Assembly: GCF_033958435.1 (NCBI RefSeq) | Contig: NC_134150.1 | Coordinates: forward strand, 34,405,501-34,469,500 | Direction: 5' to 3' | Origin: Carettochelys insculpta | Taxonomy: Eukaryota; Chordata; Testudines; Carettochelyidae | Length of the DNA stretch: 64,000 nt | In this document: positions 55,464-64,000 of the stretch, in pieces | Layout of the letters: each line of letters begins with the position of its first letter | Numbering within the stretch: the first letter of the stretch is position 1 | The notes under the pieces: generated by a model | Seen by the model: only the letters and a program-made list of their open reading frames with translations | What the model was told of the DNA's origin: nothing | Database searches by the model: none | Position numbers and translations under genes: made by a program

Positions 55464-56780
55464 TTAAACAGCTCTTTTGAACTGTTTGAGATCGTCCGGA
55501 GGATGGACGTCCCCTGGGGCCGTGGCCTTGTCAGGGGAAGATACCAAGGAACCGCTAGGGTAAGCCTCTCTGGACCCCTCTGGGTCCTGTTGATGGTGAT
55601 ACATCCTCTTGCTAGATACTTGCGAGGGAAAATCTCGAGGTTCCAGAATCAACTCCCCCTGAGATATCTGTGTTTCCGTCCCCGTCCGCGATTGTCCTCG
55701 GGGATATTGAACCGTCTGGGGGGATATGTCCCTGGGAGTATGCCTATGGTGTCTATGCCTCACGTGATAGGGGCGACCATGGCAACACGGGCACTGCTCC
55801 TGAGATGGGGACCTGGACCACTCTTGAGGCGCATACCCCCTGCGCCTGGGGGAGCGAGATCGTCTGGATAATTGAGATACTGGAGAGACTGACTTTTGGT
55901 AGTACTCCAAAGGTTCAAAGCCCAAAAAGGGCGAAGGTCGTCCGAGCCATGGTGAGGCTGGCTGTAGGAACAGGGACGGGGGCTCAGGATAGCCTGGGGG
56001 TGACCCCTGCCTTCTTGTTGGGGTCCGCAGCATGAGCAGAGGGCTCAGAGCGAGCAGCCCTGCAGCCCTGTCTGGAGAAGGGCTGTGGTGCCGGGTTTTC
56101 TGTGCTGCCTTTCCCCTCCCCTGCGGGGCTGGCTCCACCCCCTTTCGCGTCGGGGAGCTCGGCCCCGTTGTCTGCGCCGCGCTCGGCACGCTCCACTGCG
56201 GTGCCGCGCGGGTGGTCTCCCCGGGTGCCTATAGGCCGCGTGCCTGCGCACTCTGCACCGCCGGTTCCCCAGGCATCGGTGCCACTGCCTGTGGTGCCGC
56301 CGGTTCCGGCGCTTGCCTGGCCGCCGCCCTGCCAGGGGTGCGGGGTGGCTGTTTGATTATCGGAGGCTCAGCCTCTGCCACGTACGTCTCCGCGCCGCCG
56401 TCGCTCCACTGTAACTGCAGCTGGGGACTATGCGCTCCACCCGTCCCGCTCGCTGTGGCTGCCGGCAGGGATCGGGTTGGTGAGAGCTTCCTCCGTTTTT
56501 GTGCTGATGGGGTGAGGGAGGCAGCTTTCCTTTTATGGGCCCCTGCGGGTCCCTCCTGCTGCAGCCGCTCCGGCACATCTGGCTGGAGGGCCTTGTCGAA
56601 GAGCAGCATTTTGAGCCGCATCTCCCTGTCCTTCCTTGCTCTGGCTGTGAGTTTAGCACAGAAGGAACATTTCTGGGTGACATGAGATTCCCCAAGGCAC
56701 CTTATACACTGACTGTGCCCGTCGGAGGCCGGCATCGCTTCGCGACATGACTCACACTTTTTGAATCCTGAAGAGGACAT
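55464..56780 (-). pseudogene. DIRS gag, N-terminal part (one in-frame stop)
   Basis: I place the start at the ATG at 56780 ('MSSSGFKKCESC'), not the upstream one at 56819, because the Cys/His cluster begins at once. The cluster is CESC, 12 residues, CIRC-LGESH, CSFC, zinc-ribbon-like and typical of this gene. A basic segment ('ARARKDREMRLKMLLF') follows, then a long Pro/Ala/Ser/Arg-rich region. TAG at 56229-56231 interrupts the frame, which is otherwise open to 55464, where the A4-run frameshift ends it. GC content rises above 65% in 56.0-56.5 kb. Confidence 0.85.
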
Positions 56781-56944
56781 TATGGTGGGTCTTTGAGATG
56801 TTAATAGGTTTCTTAGCACCTTCTCTGTGCCTGTTCCCCTCTCTGACTCAGCCTGCCGTGGCAGGAGGCCTAATGGCCCTATGTCCCCGGGCCTCCAGTG
56901 CTCCGCTTGTTACTAAGACTGCAAGCTTAACTCCTTCCTCTTTC

Positions 56945-56963
56945 TTTTTTTTTTTTTTTTTTT
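56945..56963. repeat. T homopolymer in DIRS 5' untranslated region
   Basis: About 18-20 T's on the + strand between the ITR and gag, a poly(A) stretch in the element sense. Confidence 0.85.
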
Positions 56964-57082
56964 GGAAAACAATAACAAGCTAACTTAATCTGAAAGACTG
57001 AAAAAGAAACTCTAAAACACTTTAAGAACGTTAAGTACGCTGACTCTGGCCATAGCCTGAGCAGATTCCATCTGCAGCCAAT

Positions 57083-57261
57083 GGCGGTTAAAGAGAAACT
57101 GGCGGGGACTGGATCGCACAAGTGACCGGGAGCACGCAAGGGAGCGGCGCACGCCGGCGCATGTGCGGTCCGGCAGAAACTGCTAGAATGATCCGACCTG
57201 TGGCACCGGGGCGAGCCCGACACCTAACGTGGAGCACCCACAGGGACACTCGTAGAAGAAT
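57083..57261 (-). repeat. DIRS inverted terminal repeat, 5' side
   Basis: It contains GGCGGGGACTGGATCGCAC, GAGCGGCGCACGCCGGCGCA and CGAGCCCGACACCTAACGTG, the inverses of the 3' ITR text with scattered mismatches. The outer tip differs (ACACTCGTAGAAGAATT against the inverse of GGTTCTTTGAGATGTGT). Confidence 0.92.
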
Positions 57262-57262
57262 T

Positions 57263-57790
57263 ATTGTTCATATACTCCTTTATGGATGCAAAACCTGAGT
57301 GACCTATTGACAGCACCACAAGTATCTGGAGAGATACCACCAACGATGTCTCCAGAAGACCCTTGGCATCAGGTGCTACACTAATACCAGCATCATTACT
57401 GAAACCAACATCACCAGCTCTGAAGCAATGGTCTTCATGGACCAACTTCACTGGGTGGGATTATTAAGTATGGATGCCAGACTCTCACTTCCTGAAACAG
57501 GTCCTCTATCCCCAGAATCAGAGATACCATGGTGGTCAGAGGAAACGCTACAAAAGTACACTAAAAGCGTATGATAAGAAACTGATGTGGATCTCACAAG
57601 CTGGGATGTGCAGGCCACCAACTCACCCCATATCTTCCCTCAGGTAGTGGTCCCTTTTAAGAAGAAGCACCTTGCCATCAAAGCAGGCCTGCCACAAAAT
57701 GTCTGTACCAACTGCAGATGGAGTTGCGATTCTGAATCAGACTACTGAGTCACCTCACGACCTATGTGTAAATCTGTCATAGAGCTCATC
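57263..57790 (+). pseudogene. LINE EN-RT copy, 3' part beyond the DIRS insertion
   Basis: The frame gives 'ILLYGCKT', 'HHKYLERYHQRCLQKTLGIR' (Cys-rich thumb/C-terminal region), 'ITETNITSSEAMVFMDQLHW' and 'SEIPWWSEETLQKYTKS'-type text with stops. This is the region that follows RT motif C in the same LINE family, so it completes the copy that starts at 48.9 kb. Confidence 0.75.
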
Positions 57791-58976
57791 CTCTATTTGA
57801 GGGATTGACAACGAAGGAAAGAAAGAAATTTGTGGGGCCTCCTTGACACTTGCTCTTCAACAGAATGAGTCTAATGTTTGTGCCCTCAGGTGACAGAGTA
57901 TGCATGCAAAAAAAACCCTTAAGACTAAGTCATTGAGGGAAAGGTCTCCCTGTCTTCTGTCCAGCTAAGAATCCATCTCTAGCGTGGTTAATCTGGCACT
58001 GTCATGAACACTACATTTGTACATTTTTTGCAAAGATAATCACAATTCTGCGGCACTCAGGTTGACCTATGTTCATCATTGGTATAACTTTAAAAGACAC
58101 TTGCTGCTTTATGTGACTGAGATGTAATATGTGCAATAGCTCTTTCACACTTCATTCAGAGCAAATATGATGCCAAGATTTTCAGATGCTTATGGTTATA
58201 GAAACAATTTTCACTGGATTATCTTAATTAGATGAAGCTGTTGTAAGTGTAGCCCCACAGTACTTGCTGTAGCCAAAGTGGGAAACAGATTCTATGTTTA
58301 CTATTCTTTGGCAACATTTATAAAGCTGAGATAATAACACTTGTCCCTCCCTTCAGTAAAAAGGCAGAGAAGCTGCTGCACTGGCTAATTTAAAAAAATT
58401 CAACTGTGTAAAGATCAATCTCAAACAAACAAGACTGTTCAACAGGGCTCAGACTAGGGAAACATATTTGGACACAGAGAACAGTCTGACCTTTTTACTG
58501 TTTTCAGAACTCAATTTTAGAAATTAAAATAAAATAAGCACTAATATAAAGATACCTCACGGTGTATTGGCCAATGTCACACTGGATTAAGAGGAAAAGG
58601 GCTCCCCACCTCAAATTGTTTTCAATTTCTGCTTTAGGAAAATCCCATTCTTTTAGAAGATGGGGAAGAGAAAAGGCTTTGAGGACTGCTATGAAAGATG
58701 GAGAGATGAGAGACATTTATATAGCTGCTACTCAACTGTTGTAGGGGAAGGTCACTGCCATCAGGGTACACATGAAGATACCAGAGAAGAATTTGCATTT
58801 GACAAGCTACCAGTTGAAAAAGTGAATGAGAGAAAAATCCTTGGGCTTCTTTCAAAAGAAGTCAAAATTAAAACGGGAGCACTAAACCAGGGTGATCCAA
58901 GAATTCCCTGAAAAGTTCAGATCACCTCGTAGAGCTAGTAAGAAAATATTTGCCAGGAGAAAGATCACTATTTTTA
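57791..58976. other. AT-rich stretch, nothing recognised
   Basis: An 83-codon plus-strand frame (58660-58911) is charged and soluble-looking, but it has no motif I know. Confidence 0.35.
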
Positions 58977-58977
58977 A

Positions 58978-59020
58978 TTGTGTGTGTGTGAGTGTGTGTG
59001 TGTGAGAGAGAGAGAGAGAC
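58978..59020. repeat. (TG)n(AG)n microsatellite
   Basis: Alternating TG for about 25 bases passes directly into (GA)n. Confidence 0.9.
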
Positions 59021-59109
59021 CAAATTTTTTTCAACAACATAACATAAAAAGACCTTTTTTTCCTCAGAAAAAAATAAAACATTTGATCACGTCTGTCATG
59101 TAGGTAACT

Positions 59110-59640
59110 TTTAGATACTTATCTGAATAGCACTTGACCTTCCTTGCGTCATCGCCTGAGCGACACTCCAGACAGAGGGGAAGGCAGGGGCTCTGGCTGC
59201 AGTGTGGCTTCCTGCCTGTCCACTCCTCTGGCCACCTGGGAAGGCTGGGGCTGCAATGCAAAACTGCCTGTCTCCTCCTGGGGCTGGCACTGAGGTCTGG
59301 TCTGCCCAGCTACTGCTAGGACCATGCCCATGTAGCTGCCCAGCTGTTCCTGGGGTCAGAGGTGAGGCTACACAGTTGCTCTTGGGGCTGGAGCTGGAGC
59401 CAAGGAAGCTAGGGCTGCCTGGCACTCTGGGACTGAAAAGGGAAAGGAGATAGGGATATGTGGCTGCTCAGCACTTTCGGGGCAGATGCAAAAACCTGGG
59501 GAAGGGGGATCACCATAACAAAGGGAACTAGGAATGCAGGTGCGGGGAAGGCAGCCACAATGAGGGCTGGGTTCTGGTGGGCACAGAAGGGGCAGAGCTA
59601 TGGCTTGCCTCCCCAAGCCCATCCATGCCTAAGCCTATAG
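59110..59640. repeat. GC-rich imperfectly repetitive patch
   Basis: Units of the type CTGCCTGTC/GGGGCTGGAGCTG/CTGCCCAGCTG recur without fixed spacing. It lies sharply inside AT-rich DNA, like the minisatellite core of the hAT MITE at 1656-2238. I could not find terminal repeats or a target duplication. Open frames on both strands are composition effects. Confidence 0.45.
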
Positions 59641-59853
59641 AACATTTAAGCTGCTTTGGTGCAAAAAAAGAAAAATAGAGAATCATATCTTTTCATATGA
59701 AAAATGAATTTTAACATATTCGCTTAAAACAACCATGATTGAAATGTTTCACAAATGCTTAATTTCTTCAATAAAAAGACACTTCTAATTAGAAAACTGC
59801 ATTAAAATAACGAAACATAAAGCATATATTATTCTAATTTTTATATAGGAAGC
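59641..59853. other. AT-rich spacer
   Basis: Nothing was recognised. Confidence 0.4.
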
Positions 59854-59856
59854 TTA

Positions 59857-60269
59857 GGGTATGTCTATACAGCAACATCATTTTGTAAGAACAGCTGTTA
59901 CTTCAAAATAATTTTGCTACCATCTACACAAAGCAACTGCTATTTTGAAATAATTTCAGAATAGTGGTCGGCTTATTCTTAAATAGGTAAACCTCATTCC
60001 GAAAGGAATAGTGCCTATTTAGAAACAGCTATTTCGAATTAGGGCCTGTGTATACAGAGAATAGTGCCTACTTCAAAATAAGCCATAATATGTTGATTGG
60101 CTTTATTTCAAAATAGGCTCTGTTTTGTGTAGATGATGCATTTTGAAACAGCTAAGTGATATTTTGAAATGCATTTTGTGTGTAGCAGCAGTATTTCGAA
60201 ATAAATTATTCTAGAATAAACCTTCCAGAATAGCTTATTTTGGAATAACGCTGCTGTGTAGACATACCC
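59857..60269. mobile_element. 413-bp MITE, TSD TTA
   Basis: The ends GGGTATGTCTATACAGCA and TGCTGTGTAGACATACCC are nearly perfect inverted repeats with TTA flanks (59854-59856, 60270-60272). The interior is rich in TATTTCGAAAT/ATTTTGAAATA blocks in both orientations. 24597-24820 is a truncated relative. TTA matches the TWA target preference of PIF/Harbinger elements. Confidence 0.85.
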
Positions 60270-60847
60270 TTAGTGTCACCTATTTATTACTGCATTCAGT
60301 CATTTCAAATCCCCCCATTTCTTCAAGCCAGAAATATCAAAAAAGAAAAATCACATATCCTTAAGTGATTTATTTAAGCTACTCTCCTCATGGAAATGAA
60401 GGTGGGTTGCTGGCTTCATTGCAAATGTATGCACTACCACTCTTTAAAACCTAATTTGTCAAACTGCAAGATCGAGGGATGTTTTAAAAACCAGGATGTG
60501 TTTCAGTGCTCAGGTATTGTGCCAATACTGCAGAATTCACAACCTACTTCCTTTTCCATTTCCACAGAGACTCCCAAATAAGACAAACATTTTGCATAAA
60601 TAGTGAAGGAATTGTGCCTGCATAGTTCAGAATGCGCAAAAAGAGGATTCCAGACAAACAAACACATAAATGAAGTTAAATTTTCTAAACTCACCAATTA
60701 CAACTAAATCAGGAAATTTTATAGTTCATACAGCATTAAGTAGGTATGAGTACCACAATGAACCATAACATAGACCTACTCACACAGAGCAACTCCTAAA
60801 CCAAATGTCCTTTACTATATGCAATTGTCTTATCCTAAGAAAAGCAA
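60270..60847. other. AT-rich stretch, nothing recognised
   Basis: Short chance frames only. Confidence 0.4.
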
Positions 60848-60962
60848 AATTAGTTCAGTTAATGAAAGCTTGTCTCTTTCACCAACAGAAGTTGGTCCAA
60901 TAAGAAATTATCTCACCTACTTTACTTCTCTCATATATTGGAACCAGCACAGCTACAACCAT
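60848..60962 (+). mobile_element. Dispersed-repeat tail resembling retroelement 3' ends
   Basis: 'GAAAGCTTGTCTCTTTCACC', 'AACAGAAGTTGGTCCAATAA' and 'GGAACCAGCACAGCTACAAC' have the same block order (GAAAGCTT, AATAA, GCACAGC) as the Penelope-type tails elsewhere in the window, though diverged. Possibly a separate, older family. Confidence 0.4.
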
Positions 60963-63900
60963 TCTGTTAATGTTATTCTAAATTCTGATTCTTCCACCCT
61001 TATTCCCGCTGAATAATTCAGTACAGTACTTAACTATCTGAGTAGTATCACTGAGATCATAACATTTGGGACCGCTCATGGAGTGACTCATCCTGAGGAA
61101 GATGGGCGGAACTGGACCCTGAAGTTACCATGGTGAATTTTTGACTGAATGATAAATTAGAGCTGGGCACATACTCCAAAACAAATCCCTACAAATATGC
61201 CATTGAATTTTTAAACAAATCTGCTCTGACTAGGTTGCAGCTTCCTGTGATTACTTTCCATGAATATGGTAGCACAGGAAGAATGTTCAAAGGAACACTG
61301 AATTTTAAAGAATGTTGCAGAACATCTAAGGAAACCATATTGAGAAACTATAATTTCAAGTATCCATACTTAGAAATCTTTATGAAAAAGTTGTGGTTGA
61401 CTTACTGCTGTCTGCCACTTTGTGCAATCATCTGTCCCAGAGCAATGTGAGTGTAAAGAGCTATAAAATCTCAATGGTAACATTTCACACCAACTTTGCA
61501 CACAATTTCACTGATGTCAGAGGCTACACAAAGCCAAGAGTACTCGTGAAACAAGACAGACACATCCCAATGGGAACATCATGAAATAATTTTCCAGTTC
61601 CGCCAGTCTTCATAATCATTTTCTTTAGCACGTTCTTTAGATTTGTGTCATACAACCCTGCACCTTCTTAATTTAAGATCCCCTGGCTTTTGAGTAAAAC
61701 TTTTCTTCCATTATTCATGATGCGACCCATGAAAATACCAAATGCCCTTGTTTCATGTAAAAAAAATGCATGCATAATACCTTTTTAACATCTATGCCAT
61801 TCCCTTATCTTCTGTCACTGGTTCCCTACTGTTATTCTCAAAAAAATTAATCTTTTTTTCTTCCTCATTTCCCTACTGCATATATATCCTGGAAAAATGT
61901 TTACTAATTGCTGTATCAGCCACCTCATGCTAACTTTTGGTGCTCAGATTATCCTTTTTTTTCCAATGCATTAATTTAAGAAAGAAAAACTCTATGCAAT
62001 GACACTATTTGCCAGATCATTTTTGTCCTTTACAGCTGTTTCTTTGTTCTTGATACTGTTTCTTATTTCTTTAGTTGATCACGTTGTCATCTGGCTCCAC
62101 ATCTGTCATTTACATCTCATTAATGTCAACTGTATCCTCCGGGTCGAATCATATAATGAAAAAGATAGCACATAGGGTGTGAATATTACAGAAATATCAA
62201 TAAATAGGGTTGGGTAGGGGATTGACAGAAAAGGCATGCTACTTCCCTTATCCTCCAGTACCACAAAAGCATCTAATGAAAGCACTAAATGGTTGTTTTT
62301 TTTTCCCTTTTTGAGGCAGGAAGACCTTGTATTTTAAGTACATTATTTTTATTTACCCATCACATACAAATCACAGCCACCATCACAGCCTGCTGATGAC
62401 TGCAGTCTGCAGCTCTCTGCAGTCTAAACCCTGCTTTCCAAAATGGATGTTTGGCCTTTGCAGCCACTCACCCCCTCCTTACATAACAACAACTGCTGCT
62501 CCACACAATAGTTGGGCAACACGGTTTGAGAAAAGTGGCTGGACAGAGCCAGAGGAAATCACTTTGATATTCACATTGTGTTGGAACACTGGATCAAGCA
62601 GGTTAATTCTGACAGAGCCAACATTAACTTACAAAGATCTCCAGCAGTACCATGTTTTTGGCTTCTCCAGGAGCCACGAAGATCCCTGCAGCCTTCCACC
62701 TTGAAGCTGCCTTTGAGAAAGAAACAGAAAGTATCATTTTTACAGAGATCTCAAAGCAGTAGTGCCAAACCAAGCATTCAACAACATGGGTCATACCCCT
62801 GAAATCTTGAGATTAGAATAATTAAGAGTCTCATGAGTTTAGCCAAACAAAATGAAAACCCATAATCCATACAGGGCTCTTATTTGCCTTCTGGCTTTTC
62901 ATCATTTAAGATGCATATGATTCATACTTTCCTCTGCATCAAAGAGAGGAAAATTGGAAGACAGAAAATTATTATTTTAATTAAAGTTAAGTTTTCATAT
63001 ACTTGGCATGTGATGGAAAGAAAGTCAGAGTAGAAGATCTGATGTTCCCTTGCGGCCTTAAGTCCATGACTATGTTCACATTGTTTTAGGATTTGGAGCT
63101 ACGAGAAAAGCAATTAATAAAATATGGTAAAATTGGAATAGTTGACAATACTGTCAGTCATGTGACCCTGTGCCTCTTCCACCATTGTGTAAATTATCCA
63201 TAATGCTGCCCCCTAGTATGTACAGTCTCTTCTCTATAAACATGTCTCTAGGGGACATGTTCCTCTCCTCCTTCAACTTTTTACTGCACTGTTTGTTTTC
63301 TGCTTCTCTTCAGCACCCTCACTAAAGGACGTTTCATTCATTTTCTTATCCATTCCCTTCTGCCTGTGATCCACATTCATAATTCTGAATGCAGACAACT
63401 GAGTGTGTACACCCAGATTAGATAAATAATTTAGGGCTTCGAAAAGTCCAGTACTGACCCCAATGAACATGAGTGCCCAATTCCCATTCAACTTCCCTGG
63501 AATGTGAGCACCCTCAGGCACCTTTAAAAATCCCAACCCAAACTGCTAATTTTCATAAATTTCATCATAGCTACTTCAATCTCATACATAAGATTCCCAT
63601 GGCCAAGATATCACTCAGTTTTAAATCATTCACGTGCTCAGCTCATCTGCTTAGGAATATGTTTAGGAAAATTTCTCTTCCTCTTGAGTGTTCATCAGTC
63701 TAGATGTTGCCTCCAGAAATATATCTGTTGAGTCTTTATCAGTGAAAGATTTCACTCTCAGTAGCCCAATACATTTTAGGATAACCAAAATCACTGCAGT
63801 ACTCACAAAAGATGTATGACCACTCTGCATTAAAAAGTACTTTCTTTCTACTTTATTCCAAATACCCTCTTCTAGATAGTCCAAATATAATTTCATATAT

Positions 63901-64000
63901 CCTTCATTATGTTCACCAACATCCTCAAATTCTTTATCCTAATGCCCCTAGTCAGTTTCTGATGTCTTTATATCTCACATTAGCATCCAGTCTATCCCAT
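60963..64000. other. AT-rich stretch to window end, nothing recognised
   Basis: No transposase, RT or convincing exon was found. A 125-codon plus-strand frame at 62327-62704 is Ser/Thr/His-rich without motifs, and I treat it as chance. Confidence 0.4.

Larger units (their letters stand above)
51313..57261 (-). mobile_element. DIRS-type tyrosine-recombinase retrotransposon
   Basis: A ~5.9-kb unit on the minus strand: 5' inverted terminal repeat (57083-57261), gag, RT/RNase H/methyltransferase-like polyprotein, tyrosine recombinase, 3' inverted terminal repeat (51336-51512). DIRS elements move through a circular DNA that is inserted by the recombinase, so no integrase, LTRs or target duplication are expected, and none is seen. 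It interrupts an older LINE, whose two parts flank it. GC content is clearly higher than in the surroundings. Visible lesions are two in-frame stops and two one-base frameshifts. All catalytic motifs I could look for are preserved. Confidence 0.95.

Noticed and set aside
56032..56685. 217-codon Cys/Ala/Gly-rich plus-strand frame
   Set aside because: It is antisense to DIRS gag, where GC content is very high and few stops occur by chance.
51313..57261. LTR retrotransposon or integrated phage for the recombinase-bearing element
   Set aside because: Terminal repeats are inverted, there is no DDE integrase, and the RT/RNase H wording is that of DIRS elements, not Ty3 or phage.
1..64000. CRISPR array, tRNA, rRNA or bacterial operon
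   Set aside because: No regularly spaced repeats with unique spacers, no cloverleaf with A/B boxes that I could fold by eye, and no runs of overlapping long genes. The repeats are vertebrate.

Overview
This window is vertebrate intergenic or intronic DNA, most likely from a sauropsid. A turtle is my best guess and a crocodilian is possible. The guess rests on its repeat mix: CR1 LINEs, a DIRS-type tyrosine-recombinase retrotransposon, Penelope-like elements, MIR-like SINEs, a class-III-looking ERV, and many palindromic MITEs with GGCTATGTCTACAC-type ends. I found no host protein-coding gene, tRNA, rRNA or CRISPR. All recognisable coding sequence belongs to transposable elements, apart from one unidentified ~95-codon open stretch on the minus strand (14550-14837).

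Layout. 1-4.8 kb: AT-rich sequence with a hAT MITE carrying an internal minisatellite (8-bp target duplication), a palindromic 3-bp-TSD MITE and a TA-flanked pogo/Tigger-like MITE. 4.8-7.1 kb: a Penelope-type tail and a decayed CR1. 8-13.8 kb: hairpin MITEs, a second Tigger-like MITE with another MITE inside it, and a minus-strand fragment of a LINE. 15.2-20.1 kb: an env-poor provirus on the minus strand with two ~445-bp LTRs, a 5-bp GGTCC duplication, gag, protease, RT and RNase H, and a 711-bp MITE inserted in it. 22-23.3 kb: a LINE RT fragment split by a MITE. 27.8-28.4 kb: a MIR-like SINE split by a small hAT element. 30.3-33.5 kb: a Penelope-like element (GIY-YIG end) split by a comparatively young CR1. 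33.8-36.9 kb: an old, nearly full-span CR1. 38.5-39.6 and 43.2-43.4 kb: Penelope ends in inverted pairs. 48.9-57.8 kb: a LINE with endonuclease and RT remnants, interrupted by two MITEs and by a ~5.9-kb DIRS element on the minus strand. 57.8-64 kb: mostly unassigned AT-rich sequence, a GC-rich patch and one more MITE.

The main interest is the near-complete DIRS element (inverted terminal repeats, gag, RT/RNase H/methyltransferase-like region, tyrosine recombinase with its R-H-R-Y residues visible). It carries only four obvious lesions. Across the youngest elements (DIRS, CR1, ERV), five frame-breaking indels lie in homopolymer runs, which could be real decay or assembly error. The nested insertions give a relative order of events: old LINE/MIR/Penelope first, then MITEs, DIRS, ERV and the young CR1.
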